Assembly: GCA_963775335.1 (NCBI GenBank)
Contig: CAVZIJ010000002.1
Span: forward strand, 248,001-312,000
DNA: 64,000 nt
Origin: CAVQCX01 sp963775335
GTDB taxonomy: Bacteria; Pseudomonadota; Gammaproteobacteria; Chromatiales; Chromatiaceae
Direction of reading: 5' to 3'
Each line of letters begins with the position of its first letter. Position 1 is the stretch's first letter. A program made the position numbers and the translations under genes. Positions 27,954 to 36,983 of the stretch are shown here, piece by piece. The notes under the pieces are model-generated. The model worked only from the letters and a program-made list of their open reading frames with translations. It made no database searches and had not been told where the DNA came from.

Positions 27954-28080
27954 CTTGCGACCTCCAGAATGTTTGTTTGTTGTGCGAAAAGCAGCCTGTA
28001 CTTATATTCGAATTCTCGCCGGAGCGCAAGGACTGAGAGAGCGAGATCGCGGGGAGCCGCAGCTGGACCTCCCGGGCCTC

Positions 28081-28422
28081 TCAGATCCCAGTCGAGCGGC
28101 CCGGGGGGAGAGCGATCGGCAATCCGTGGCGCATCCAGGCCATGATCCCGCCCCGCAGGTTGACCACGTTGCCAAAACCATGCTGGGTCAGGTATGCGCA
28201 GGCGTGGTACGAGCGCGCTCCGCTACGGCAATAAAGGACCAGGTCGCGATCCGACGGGTAGTCCGAGATCCTCGCCGGAAGGAGGTGCATGGGCACGTGC
28301 ACGGCCCCCGGCAAGACGCCTTGGGCAACCTCGGCATCGCTGCGAATATCGAGCAGATGGACCCCCTCGCCGCTGTCCAGCAGGGTCGCCAGCTCAAACG
28401 ATTCGATCTCTTTGACTACCAC
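28081..28422 (-). CDS. Single-domain rhodanese
   Basis: This 113-residue single-domain sulfurtransferase is read from GTG. The active-site loop is C65-R-S-G-A-R, preceded by the family motif LLDIRSDAE. It takes sulfane sulfur from a donor onto C65 and, from its position, probably hands it to TusA. It is the first gene of the cluster, directly behind a good sigma-70-type promoter. The start codon has only a weak AGG in front. Confidence 0.92.
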   Translation of the reverse strand: MVVKEIESFELATLLDSGEGVHLLDIRSDAEVAQGVLPGAVHVPMHLLPARISDYPSDRDLVLYCRSGARSYHACAYLTQHGFGNVVNLRGGIMAWMRHGLPIALPPGRSTGI

Positions 28423-28452
28423 CCTGATACGCCGAGAAAAATTAATCTAAAC

Positions 28453-28481
28453 AATATATTATAATCTACAGATTTATTCAA
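28453..28481 (-). promoter_or_regulatory. Sigma-70-type promoter for the rhodanese-tusA-dsrE2 cluster
   Basis: On the minus strand TTGAAT (28476-28481) and TATATT (28453-28458) are separated by exactly 17 bases, in an AT-rich patch that contrasts with the GC-rich surroundings. Transcription would begin about 25 bases before the GTG at 28422. Confidence 0.6.
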
Positions 28482-28585
28482 TCTTCAGCCTGGGGCGGCA
28501 GGCAAACGCCCGACAGGGTACGCGGTAGATGTCTCGGCCCCCTTGTCCCCCAGGCCCCCGACGAACCAACCCGCGAGGCACGGCC

Positions 28586-30022
28586 GTGGACTTTCTTCCG
28601 ATCTTTCTGAATGTCAAGGGAAGGCGTTGCGTGGTCGTGGGCGGCGGCGAGATCGCCGCCCGCAAGGTCAACCTGCTCAAGCGCGCCGGAGCCGCCGTGA
28701 CTGTGGTCGCCCCACGGCTCGTGCAAAATCTGATGGCGCTCCACGATAGGGCCGCTATCGACCACGTGCCCCGCGACTTCGCGGCGAGCGACTTGGAGGA
28801 CTGCCATCTCGCGGTCGCCGCGACTGACGATCGATTGGTCAACCAAGCGGTCGCCGCGGAGGCCGCCGCCAGGCGCATCCCGGTCAACGTGGTGGACCAG
28901 CCCGAGCTCTGCACCTTCATCGTACCATCCATCATCGATCGCTCCCCCGTGGTGGCCGCGGTATCCACCGGCGGCTCTTCGCCGGTGCTCGCCCGCCTGA
29001 TCCGGACCCGCCTGGAGTCGCTGATTCCGGCGGGCTACGGCCGCCTCGCGGAGCTGGCACGGGGCTATCGCGACAAGGTCAAGAGCCATTTCGCCGACCC
29101 CCAGGACCGCCGCCGTTTCTGGGACCGGGTGCTGCAAGGCGCGGTCGCCGAGCGCGTCTTCTCCGGGCATATGCAGGAGGCCGAAGTGCTGCTGCAGAAA
29201 GAGCTCGCCGAGGCGCGGCCCTCGGAGGTCCTGGGCGAGGTGTACCTGGTCGGTGGTGGGCCCGGTGACCCGGACCTGCTCACGTTCCGGGCCCTGCGTC
29301 TGATGCAACAGGCGGACGTAGTGGTCTACGACCGGCTGGTCGCCAAGGCGATCCTCGACATGACCCGGCGCGACGCCGAGCGCATCTATGTGGGCAAGGA
29401 GCGCGACAACCACGCCATGCGTCAGGAGGAGATCAACCGGCTGCTGGCGCGGCTGGCCAAGCAGGGCAAGCGGGTGCTGCGCCTCAAGGGCGGGGACCCG
29501 TTCATCTTTGGACGCGGCGGAGAGGAGATCGATACCCTCTCCCAGGAAGGCGTCCCCTTCCAAGTGGTGCCCGGCATAACCGCCGCTTCAGGCTGCGCAG
29601 CCTACGCCGGTATCCCACTCACCCACCGGGATTACGCCCAGTCCGTGACCTTCGTGACGGGCCATCTCCAGGACGGCACGATCAACCTGAACTGGCAGCA
29701 GCTCGCCCAGCCCCGCCAGACAGTCGTTTTCTACATGGGGCTGCACGGCCTGCCGGAGATCTGCCGGCAGCTGATCGCCCACGGTGTGTCGCCCGCGATG
29801 CCGGCGGCCCTGGTCCAACAGGGCACCACGCACCAGCAGCGCGTCTTCACCGGTAGCCTCGGGACCCTGCCATCCATCGTCGAGCAGGCCCAGCCCAAGC
29901 CCCCGACGCTGATCATCGTCGGTGAGGTCGTCGAGCTGCAGGACAAGCTGAGCTGGTACAAGGCCCCGGAGCACTCGAGCCAGGGGGCCACCTCACCGAT
30001 AGAGCCCGGCAAGGAGCCCTGA
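28586..30022 (+). CDS. cysG: Siroheme synthase (multifunctional)
   Basis: CysG makes siroheme from uroporphyrinogen III. From the GTG at 28586, preceded by GAGG, it is 478 residues. The N-terminal part (1-205) is the NAD-dependent precorrin-2 dehydrogenase/ferrochelatase with VVGGGEIAARKV. The C-terminal part (215-460) is the SAM-dependent methyltransferase with VGGGPGDPDLLT and LRLKGGDPFIFGRGGEE. Siroheme serves assimilatory sulfite reductase and, in many sulfur oxidisers, reverse Dsr. Its divergent position beside rhodanese-tusA-dsrE2 fits sulfur metabolism, but no dsrAB is in the window. A longer opening from 28529 lacks family similarity. Confidence 0.95.
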   Translation: MDFLPIFLNVKGRRCVVVGGGEIAARKVNLLKRAGAAVTVVAPRLVQNLMALHDRAAIDHVPRDFAASDLEDCHLAVAATDDRLVNQAVAAEAAARRIPVNVVDQPELCTFIVPSIIDRSPVVAAVSTGGSSPVLARLIRTRLESLIPAGYGRLAELARGYRDKVKSHFADPQDRRRFWDRVLQGAVAERVFSGHMQEAEVLLQKELAEARPSEVLGEVYLVGGGPGDPDLLTFRALRLMQQADVVVYDRLVAKAILDMTRRDAERIYVGKERDNHAMRQEEINRLLARLAKQGKRVLRLKGGDPFIFGRGGEEIDTLSQEGVPFQVVPGITAASGCAAYAGIPLTHRDYAQSVTFVTGHLQDGTINLNWQQLAQPRQTVVFYMGLHGLPEICRQLIAHGVSPAMPAALVQQGTTHQQRVFTGSLGTLPSIVEQAQPKPPTLIIVGEVVELQDKLSWYKAPEHSSQGATSPIEPGKEP

Positions 30023-30071
30023 TAGCTGGCCCGAAAAACCGTGCGGGTGCGCGGCAGATCGACGAAGCCCG

Positions 30072-30551
30072 TCAGCCGCGGGGCAACGCCTTGGGTCGAA
30101 GCTGGTCGGCCCGCAGCTTCGGCGTGAAATACTCGTCGGCCTGTTCTATCTGGACGGCTGCCCCATCCACGTCGACCAACGGCTGCTCGTAGTCATTCCA
30201 GCCCCGTAGCCCGGTCTTCAGGGAGACCACCTGCGAGTAGCCCAACACCTGCATGGCATGGGTGGCGAGCACGCTCCGATAGCCCGAGCGGCAGACCACG
30301 ACGATCTCGCGGTCGCGCGCCCTGACCAGCTCGGGCAAGGTCTCCTCGTAGTCCCATTCGCAGGCCGATTCCAGGATACCGCGCGGCACGTTGACGGAGC
30401 CCGGAATATGCATTGCCTGGTATTCATAAGGCTCGCGCACGTCGACGATCATCAGGTCCGGGTTCGCCGCGAGACGCTCTTCGACGTCCCAGGGCATGAT
30501 CTCGCGCACATCGGTAAGACTCTCGCGGATCAGCTCGAGGAACTTCTTCAT
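30072..30551 (-). CDS. Rhodanese-domain protein downstream of the NarX/NarL-like pair
   Basis: This 159-residue protein begins MKKFLELIRESL; an in-frame opening further upstream overlaps the response regulator gene and lacks similarity. The rhodanese domain spans residues 18-125, with MIVDVREPYEY and the active loop C87-R-S-G-Y-R. The C-terminal extension of about 30 residues is charged and unassigned. It lies 82 bases after the response regulator on the same strand and may be co-transcribed with it; its 3' end faces cysG. It is probably cytosolic, since no signal peptide is visible. Confidence 0.9.
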   Translation of the reverse strand: MKKFLELIRESLTDVREIMPWDVEERLAANPDLMIVDVREPYEYQAMHIPGSVNVPRGILESACEWDYEETLPELVRARDREIVVVCRSGYRSVLATHAMQVLGYSQVVSLKTGLRGWNDYEQPLVDVDGAAVQIEQADEYFTPKLRADQLRPKALPRG

Positions 30552-30633
30552 TGGCTTGTGTCCGATTGGTCTCCCAATACCTGTCCGGGGCCCCGCCGAA
30601 GCGTGCGGCACCCGTCCCCCAGGCCCCCTGCTC

Positions 30634-31278
30634 TCAATCCTTCGAGCAAACGCCCTTCTCCACGGCGATGACTGCGGCCTCCACCCGGGAATGGACATCG
30701 AGCTTGCGCAGGATCGCCTTGACGTGCAGCTTGACCGTACCGTCGGAGATCCCCAAATGTCTCGCGATCACCTTGTTGCTCTGGCCCTCCGCCAGATGAC
30801 ACAGGATCTCCCGTTCGCGAGGGGTGAGCTCGGCGAAGACATCCGAGGCGGGCGCCGGCCCATCGCCGCCCCGGACTGCCCGGGCCAATGCTGGGGTGAG
30901 CTCTTGGGCGACCACGGTCTCGCCCCTGACGACGCGGCGCAGGGCGTCGATCAGCTCGTCGGGCTCCATGTCCTTGAGCAGGTACCCGCGCGCCCCGCTC
31001 CGCAGAGACTCGATGAGGTCGCCTTCCTCGCGGCTCGTGGTCAACATGGCGACGGGCATGAATTGCACGGTCTCGCGAAGGCGCTTCAGGACTTGAATGC
31101 CAGTCATCTCGGGCATACGCATATCGAGCAGAACGACATCCGGACGCAGATCCTGCGCCAGGCGCACCCCTTCCTGGCAATCCCCGACCACGGCGACCAC
31201 GTCGATGCCACGCCGCTCCAGCAGCTCCTGCAGACCGACGCGAAACAGCGCGTGGTCGTCGATCACCATCACCCTCAT
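30634..31278 (-). CDS. NarL-family response regulator
   Basis: This 214-residue regulator has a receiver domain with phosphoacceptor D52 (VVLLDMRMPEMTG) and a C-terminal LuxR-type helix-turn-helix (LTPREREILCHLAEGQSNKVIA). The ATG at 31278 overlaps the kinase stop codon in an ATGA junction, so the two are translationally coupled and surely form a pair. In NarX/NarL the pair responds to nitrate and nitrite; no nitrate genes are in the window and the signal here may differ. A longer frame upstream only overlaps the kinase. Confidence 0.93.
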   Translation of the reverse strand: MRVMVIDDHALFRVGLQELLERRGIDVVAVVGDCQEGVRLAQDLRPDVVLLDMRMPEMTGIQVLKRLRETVQFMPVAMLTTSREEGDLIESLRSGARGYLLKDMEPDELIDALRRVVRGETVVAQELTPALARAVRGGDGPAPASDVFAELTPREREILCHLAEGQSNKVIARHLGISDGTVKLHVKAILRKLDVHSRVEAAVIAVEKGVCSKD

Positions 31279-32930
31279 CGAGGCGTGCCTCCAACCGGGG
31301 CATCGGCCAGGCGATCGCCCGGGCGGAACCAAAGCTCTACCCGGGTACCCTCGCCGGGCTCGCTCTCGATACGCAGACGCCCACCCAGCCGCCGCGCCCG
31401 CTCCTCCATGATCGACATCCCTATGTGCTCGCCAGGCCGACCCCGCGGCACCGACTCGTCGAACCCCTCCCCGTCGTCTTCGACCAACAGGATGTAGTCG
31501 CCCGACGGCTTGCACCGAAGCAGCACCCGCACGGTGTGGGCCCGGGCATGCTTGCGGACATTCGCCAAGGCCTCCTGCACGATGCGCACCATCTGCATCT
31601 CTTCGCTAGCGCTCAGCATCACCTGATGGCAATCGCACTGGCAGAACGCGGCCAGTCCCGACTCCTGGCGAAAACGGCTCACGAGCTTCTCGAGGGCGGG
31701 GATCAGCCCGCGCTGGTCGAGCGGCATGCGGAAACCGCTCAGCAGCTCACGCAGCTCCGTGTGGGCCTCGTCGAGTCCATTGCGAATCCGCGAGGTCTCG
31801 TTCAAGGCATCCTGCACCGAGCCGCCTTGCTCCAAGGTCTCCCAGAGCATGCGCACCTGAAAGCGCAGGCTCGCCAGGGTCTGGGCCAGAGAGTCATGCA
31901 GCTCATGGGCGAGGGCGGTGCGCTCCTCGATGATGGACAGCCGGCGCGTCTCGGCATCGGAGCGTTGCTTGGCGACCGCCACCCCCAGATGGCTCCCGAT
32001 CGTGCTCAGCAGCTCCATCACGTCCTCGCGCCCGGAGATCCCCGGCTTCGGCACGTAAATCTGGTACAGCCCGAGCAGGTCGTCGTGATAGGCCAAAGGC
32101 ACTTCCACGACCTCGATCGCATCACGACCGAACATGCGCCGGCCTTGCAGCCGGGTGCACTGATCCGCGTCCTGCTCGCAGAGCACGTCCCCGGGAGACA
32201 GCGCTTTGCCGCACTGGCAAAGCCGGATCGGCAGGATGTCCTCCTCCAAGGAAAGCTCGTTCTCCAGGCCGATACAGGCGACCAGCCTCATGCGGCCGTC
32301 CGGCATACGCAGTCGCACTGTGGCTGCCCGGCCATTGACCATCTCTTTGAGGTTTCGCAGAAACCTGGTCAGCAGCTCTTCCAGATTCTGGGCCTGGTTG
32401 ATGCTGATGGCAGCGTCATAGAGGATCTTGAGCGAGGCGGTCTTCTGAGCGAGACGGCGGGTCTGCCGGGCTACGCGGTGATCCATCTCCTCGTAGAGCT
32501 CCGTGAGCTCCTCGCTCAGGCTCACGATGTCGCGCGCGACCGAGCCGAGCACTCCATGACCGTCGGTCGGCAAGGTCGAGGCCGCCCCGGGCACGCCCTG
32601 ACAGACGTTCGACACCGAGTCCTCCAGCAAGACCAACGGGGAGAGCAGCCGCTGGCGCAGCCGGTGTCCGGCGACGGCCAGAGCAGTCAGCCCCGTGAGG
32701 CCGGCCATCAGCATCGCCACCCCCAGCTGCGCCGGGTCCCCGGCCCCGGCGAGCAGGCGTGCGGCCAGCACCACCAGGCACATCAGGCTAGCGGCAAGCA
32801 CCAGCGCGGGCAAAGGCAGGCGGGCGGCCGTGACGATGCGCACCACGCGCCCGCGCCGCTCGCTCGCGCTGTCCGGAGCTGGCACCGGAGCGGGCACGCG
32901 CCCACGACCAAGGTCTCCTGCGGCGGCCAT
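31275..32930 (-). CDS. NarX-like sensor histidine kinase with cysteine-bearing GAF domain
   Basis: This 551-residue kinase has two adjacent hydrophobic segments (about 38-60 and 68-88) with almost nothing between them, so the NarX periplasmic sensing domain is absent. A HAMP-like linker (90-150) follows, then a GAF-like domain (about 175-320) containing C238, C240, C251 and C258, a spacing that could bind metal or an iron-sulfur cluster. The HisKA_3 domain has H345 in AHELHDSLAQ. The ATPase domain ends with GEHIGMSIMEERA and GTRVELWF. It is coupled to the NarL-like gene by an ATGA overlap. Confidence 0.9.
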   Translation of the reverse strand: MAAAGDLGRGRVPAPVPAPDSASERRGRVVRIVTAARLPLPALVLAASLMCLVVLAARLLAGAGDPAQLGVAMLMAGLTGLTALAVAGHRLRQRLLSPLVLLEDSVSNVCQGVPGAASTLPTDGHGVLGSVARDIVSLSEELTELYEEMDHRVARQTRRLAQKTASLKILYDAAISINQAQNLEELLTRFLRNLKEMVNGRAATVRLRMPDGRMRLVACIGLENELSLEEDILPIRLCQCGKALSPGDVLCEQDADQCTRLQGRRMFGRDAIEVVEVPLAYHDDLLGLYQIYVPKPGISGREDVMELLSTIGSHLGVAVAKQRSDAETRRLSIIEERTALAHELHDSLAQTLASLRFQVRMLWETLEQGGSVQDALNETSRIRNGLDEAHTELRELLSGFRMPLDQRGLIPALEKLVSRFRQESGLAAFCQCDCHQVMLSASEEMQMVRIVQEALANVRKHARAHTVRVLLRCKPSGDYILLVEDDGEGFDESVPRGRPGEHIGMSIMEERARRLGGRLRIESEPGEGTRVELWFRPGDRLADAPVGGTPR

Positions 32931-33010
32931 TAAGGTGACGGCGGCTTGAGTCGGCTGGGGGTCATAGGGATGGACGGGACAGTTTGAGCATATTAAGAGG
33001 CAACTTATGC

Positions 33011-34162
33011 CTATTCCACGCCCCCTTCAACGACCTGCCAGGCCGCTCCAACCGCCTCGATGCGGCGCCGGGTGAGCGCTCGGCCGAGCTCGGCCCCGCG
33101 CAATCCGCTCTCCCGCAGATCGCCGACCCGCGCCGCCGCGGCGGCCAGACGTGCCTGCTCGAGACGGCCCTGGATCGGCGCCACCGCCTCCGGCCACAGG
33201 GCCGCGGCGGTCCGGAGCAGCCGCACCCAGGTGTCCGGACTCTGCAGCGCCCGCGTTGCCTCGAGCAGGTTGACGGCTTCTGCCGGCCCGGCGGTAGCGA
33301 TTGCACGGACCTGGGGCCCACGTAAGACCGTCAGCTCCAGCAGATCGCAGCACTGGCGGCCCGCACGCAGCCGCTGGCAGAGCGCCCTGGGGTCCCCCGC
33401 GGCGGCATCGTGCATCAAGGCCGCGAAGCGAACCCGCGAGTCGGCGCTCAGCGTCGCGGCCCGTTTGAGAGCGGCAAGTGGCGCTGGATCGGGTCGGTCC
33501 TGATGGGCAGCCGGGGCGCCGAGCCGCTGGGCAAGCTCCGGCACCAGAGGCCCCAGGGCGCCGCAGCGATGCAACACCTCCACGAAACGCCAGGGCTGCT
33601 CCGCGGCGAGCGCTTGCTCCATCTCCTGCCAGACGCGCTCCGCCGCCAGGGTCAGCAAGTCCTCGCCGGCCGCCATGCGCCGCATCAATTGGTGAGTGGC
33701 GTGGGCCACCCGAAAACCCCAGCGGCCCAGCCGCGCGGCGAACCGGGCGACCCGCAGCACCCGCAGGGGGTCTTCTTCGAACGCGGGCGAGACGTGGCGG
33801 AGCAGGCCGGCATCCAGATCGGCTCGACCGTGAAACGGGTCGATCAGGCGGCCTCCCTGCTCCTCGGCCATGGCATTGATGGTGAGATCCCTGCGCCGCA
33901 GGTCCTGCACGAGGCTGATGTGCGGCCCGGCGTCGACCTCGAATCCCCGATGGCCCGGTCCGGCCTTGGTCTCGACTCGCGCCAGGGCGTATTCCTCGCC
34001 AGTCTCGGGATGGCGATAGACCGGGAAGTCCGCCGGTACCTGGACGTATCCGGCCTCCAACATCTGGGCCTCGGTCGCCCCGACCACGACCCAATCGCGC
34101 TCGCGCACCGGCAGGCCGAGCAGGTGATCGCGCACGGCCCCACCGACCAGAAAGACCTTCAC
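33011..34162 (-). CDS. cca: CCA-adding enzyme (tRNA nucleotidyltransferase), HD domain degenerate
   Basis: This enzyme adds or repairs the 3' CCA of tRNA. I start at GTG 34162, which overlaps the ABC transporter stop (GTGA); the 383-residue product matches E. coli Cca from residue 1. The nucleotidyltransferase head is intact: VGGAVRDHLLG, the catalytic DWVVVG, RRDLTINAMA and EDPLRVLRVARFAARLG. The C-terminal HD phosphohydrolase region of E. coli Cca is reduced: CHDLGKG reads MHDAAAG, and the HPE...DTG...H and HHGH segments are missing. The 2'-phosphatase and phosphodiesterase activities are therefore probably lost. Confidence 0.93.
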   Translation of the reverse strand: MKVFLVGGAVRDHLLGLPVRERDWVVVGATEAQMLEAGYVQVPADFPVYRHPETGEEYALARVETKAGPGHRGFEVDAGPHISLVQDLRRRDLTINAMAEEQGGRLIDPFHGRADLDAGLLRHVSPAFEEDPLRVLRVARFAARLGRWGFRVAHATHQLMRRMAAGEDLLTLAAERVWQEMEQALAAEQPWRFVEVLHRCGALGPLVPELAQRLGAPAAHQDRPDPAPLAALKRAATLSADSRVRFAALMHDAAAGDPRALCQRLRAGRQCCDLLELTVLRGPQVRAIATAGPAEAVNLLEATRALQSPDTWVRLLRTAAALWPEAVAPIQGRLEQARLAAAAARVGDLRESGLRGAELGRALTRRRIEAVGAAWQVVEGGVE

Positions 34163-35982
34163 GCGGCCGCCTCGGCCCGAGCCCGCGCTTCGGCCGCGGC
34201 CCGCGCGTCCTCCTGCTGGAGCCGCCACATGCGAGCGTAGCGGCCCCCCTGATCGATCAACTGGCGGTGGGTCCCGCGCTCCGCGATCCTGCCCTGCTCC
34301 ATCACCAGGACCAGGTCTGCGTCCACGACGGTCGAGAGGCGGTGGGCGATCACCAGCGTGGTGTGGTGCTCGGCCACCTCGCGCAGGGTCTCCTGGATCG
34401 CCTGCTCGGTCCCGGTGTCGAGCGACGAGGTCGCCTCGTCGAAGACCAGGATGCGCGGTCGCTTCAGAATCGCCCGAGCGATGGCCACCCGTTGCTTCTC
34501 GCCCCCGGAGAGCTTCAGGCCGCGCTCCCCTACCAGGGTCTCGTAGCCTTGAGGCAGGGAATCGATGAAGGCGTGAATATGGGCCATGGCGGCCGCCCGA
34601 TGGATCTCCTCACGGCTCGCCCCGGGACGCCCATAGGCCAGGTTGTAATAGATGGTCTCGTTGAACAGAACCGTGTCCTGGGGAACGATCCCGATGGCCG
34701 CGCGCAGACTGTCCTGGCTGAGCGAGCGTACATCCTGCCCGTCGATCAGTAGCGCGCCGCCCGTGACGTCATAGAACCGGAACAGCAGGCGCGCGAGCGT
34801 GGACTTGCCCGCGCCGCTGTGGCCGACCACGGCGACCTTACGGCCCGGCTCGACCACGAAGCTGACATCCTGCAGGATTGCCCGCTCGGCCTGATAGGCG
34901 AAGTCCACGTGGCGAAACTCGATACGCCCGGCCTCGCAGTGCAGCTCCCGCGCGTCCGGCCGATCCCTCACCTCGGGCTCGCGCTCGAGCAGCTTGAGCA
35001 CTAGATCCATGTCCGCGAGCGAGTACTTGATCTGGCGGTACACGATGCCTAGAAAGCCCAGCGGCATGAACAGCTGAAGCAGAAAGGCGTTCACCAGCAC
35101 CAGATCACCGAGACGCATGCTGCCGTGCACCACACCCCGAGCGGCCAAGAACATGATGCCCGTGACCCCTAAGGCGATGATCGCCCCCTGGCCGAAGTTG
35201 AGCACTGACATCGACGTTTGGCTCTTGACCGCGGCCTCCTCCCACTGCCCGAGAGTGCGGTCATAGCGCTCCAGCTCCAAGTGCTCGTTGCCGAAGTATT
35301 TCACCGTCTCGTAGTTGAGCAGCGAGTCGAAGGCCTGGGTATTGGACTGGGAGTCGAGCCGGTTCATGGAGTGGCGATACTCCATCCGCCATTCCGTGAT
35401 CGCCAGGGTGAACGCCACATACAGCGCGATCGCGGCTAGCGTCACCAGGGTGAATATCCAGTCGTACTGAGTGACCAGCACGGCGATGACCAACGCGAGC
35501 TCCACCAGCATCGGCAGGATGCTGAAGACCATGTAGTTGAGCAGCGCGCTCACCGAGGCCGTGCCGCGCTGCAGATCCCGGCTGACGGCCCCGATCTGGC
35601 GCTCCAGGTGGTAGCGCAGGGACAGGTCATGGAGATGGCGCAGCACCTGCGTCGATAAACGCCGCATCGCGTGGTAACGCACCCGGGCGAAGACCGCATC
35701 GCGCAGCTCGTTGAACAGCGAGCTGGTCAGCTTCAGCGATCCGTAGCCCACCAGCAGGACAACCGGCAGTGCGAGCGCCGCCCGCTCGCCGTGCTCCAGG
35801 GCATCGACGATCTGTTTCAGGACCAGCGGTACCCCGACATTGGCGATCTTGGCAAGCACCAGCGTGCTCAGGGCCACCAGCGCGCGGCCGCGATAGTCCC
35901 AGAGAAAGGGCAGCAGGGAGCGCAGATTGTGCAGGTCCCGGCGATCGCCGTGGGCCTTTTCGGTGTGGGCCGCGTGATACAT
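34159..35982 (-). CDS. ATM1-type ABC transporter (fused membrane and ATPase domains)
   Basis: This 607-residue half-transporter has six membrane segments (about 30-310) and a C-terminal ATPase with Walker A GHSGAGKST (387-395), the signature LSGGEKQRVAIARA, Walker B ILVFDEATSSLD and the H-loop IAHRLST. The motif LLNYETVKYFGNE is typical of ATM1/HMT1 exporters, which move glutathione-linked sulfur or metal compounds. A role in metal detoxification or persulfide export is plausible in a sulfur oxidiser but is inference. Its stop overlaps the cca start. Confidence 0.93.
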   Translation of the reverse strand: MYHAAHTEKAHGDRRDLHNLRSLLPFLWDYRGRALVALSTLVLAKIANVGVPLVLKQIVDALEHGERAALALPVVLLVGYGSLKLTSSLFNELRDAVFARVRYHAMRRLSTQVLRHLHDLSLRYHLERQIGAVSRDLQRGTASVSALLNYMVFSILPMLVELALVIAVLVTQYDWIFTLVTLAAIALYVAFTLAITEWRMEYRHSMNRLDSQSNTQAFDSLLNYETVKYFGNEHLELERYDRTLGQWEEAAVKSQTSMSVLNFGQGAIIALGVTGIMFLAARGVVHGSMRLGDLVLVNAFLLQLFMPLGFLGIVYRQIKYSLADMDLVLKLLEREPEVRDRPDARELHCEAGRIEFRHVDFAYQAERAILQDVSFVVEPGRKVAVVGHSGAGKSTLARLLFRFYDVTGGALLIDGQDVRSLSQDSLRAAIGIVPQDTVLFNETIYYNLAYGRPGASREEIHRAAAMAHIHAFIDSLPQGYETLVGERGLKLSGGEKQRVAIARAILKRPRILVFDEATSSLDTGTEQAIQETLREVAEHHTTLVIAHRLSTVVDADLVLVMEQGRIAERGTHRQLIDQGGRYARMWRLQQEDARAAAEARARAEAAA

Positions 35983-36354
35983 GTGCCTATCTCATATTCG
36001 GACGCGGCCGCGCCCGCGGCGATTTTGGCCCAGGGCGCGGCGTGGTGAGCGCGGCGTACCCGTCACTACAGGAGCGAATCGCAATAGAGCTCTGGGGGAA
36101 GGCCACCCGGCCCCCAGGGGTTGCGTCCGAAATGCGCTCCCGCAGCGTTGCGGCACTTGCCGGTATGCGGCGCGCTGCGCCTTGCGGGCACGCGTCTCGG
36201 AGGGCAATGCGGCTCGCGGGAAATCATGAGATAGCTTCATGCTATAGTCCGCACACCGGGTGCGGAAACCATTGAATTCGCGACCCGCGGATTCTATCTG
36301 AATTGCCCAGGCCGCGCCGCGGCCAATCCCTTCTCGACGACCGGGTTAGCTTTG
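35983..36354. other. Intergenic region between the ABC exporter and the S24-like gene
   Basis: This 372-base divergent gap holds no convincing gene. On the plus strand a TGC-TATAGT sequence (36240-36248) looks like an extended -10 element about 105 bases before the S24-like ATG, without a recognisable -35. The rest shows nothing I can name. Confidence 0.35.
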
Positions 36355-36729
36355 ATGGCCGAAGACACCGCCAAAGACACCGCCGACCATTGCAGCCTGC
36401 ACGAGAACTATGCGGCCCAGGTCCTGGGCGACAGCATGGAGCCGGAGTTCCCGGACCGCTGCATCGTGATCATCTCGCCCGCAAATGCCTGCTACAGCGG
36501 CGCTTACGTGTTCGCCGAGGTCGAGGGCGTGCGCTGGTTTCGGCGCTACCTGCGCGAGGCCGATGGCACCGAAAAGCTGGTGGCCCTCAACGATCTCTAC
36601 CCCGAGATCGTCCTCGACGGGCTGGACTGGAAGGTGTTGGGGATCGTGGTGCAGCGCAACATCAAGCGCAAGATCAAGCATTATCACCCGACCAATCAGG
36701 ACGACGGTCTCGCCGTGGCCCTCCACTGA
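36355..36729 (+). CDS. S24/LexA-like peptidase-fold protein without DNA-binding domain
   Basis: This 124-residue protein is a stand-alone S24-type domain, the fold of the LexA and UmuD autoproteases. The serine motif LGDSMEPEF is present (S27), followed by IVIISPANACYSGAYVFAE. At the usual position of the general-base lysine the sequence reads FRRYLR, with arginine, so self-cleavage is doubtful. No helix-turn-helix precedes it, so it is not a LexA repressor. I use the ATG at 36355; a TTG codon just before it is a poorer start. It may be a cofactor-binding or adaptor domain. The next gene follows after 254 bases. Confidence 0.78.
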   Translation: MAEDTAKDTADHCSLHENYAAQVLGDSMEPEFPDRCIVIISPANACYSGAYVFAEVEGVRWFRRYLREADGTEKLVALNDLYPEIVLDGLDWKVLGIVVQRNIKRKIKHYHPTNQDDGLAVALH

Positions 36730-36983
36730 GCCGGCGCCCAGACCTCGGGGGCCGACATCCCGTCGGCCGGGCGACCGGACCGGCACTCGCCCGTTGCCCG
36801 GCCCGCGCCTATGGCCCTGCCTTCTGTTTTGGTTAGAATCCCCCGCTGTGAGATCTTCGGAGGCCAACCCGCGAGCTGGGATTTGCGGGGCCCTGCAGCA
36901 GGGCTCGATAGCCCGTCAGGAACCACCGCCCCGTCGTCAGCGTCTCAGGGGCGTACCGCGTGCAACACCTCGAGGCGGCGAGC

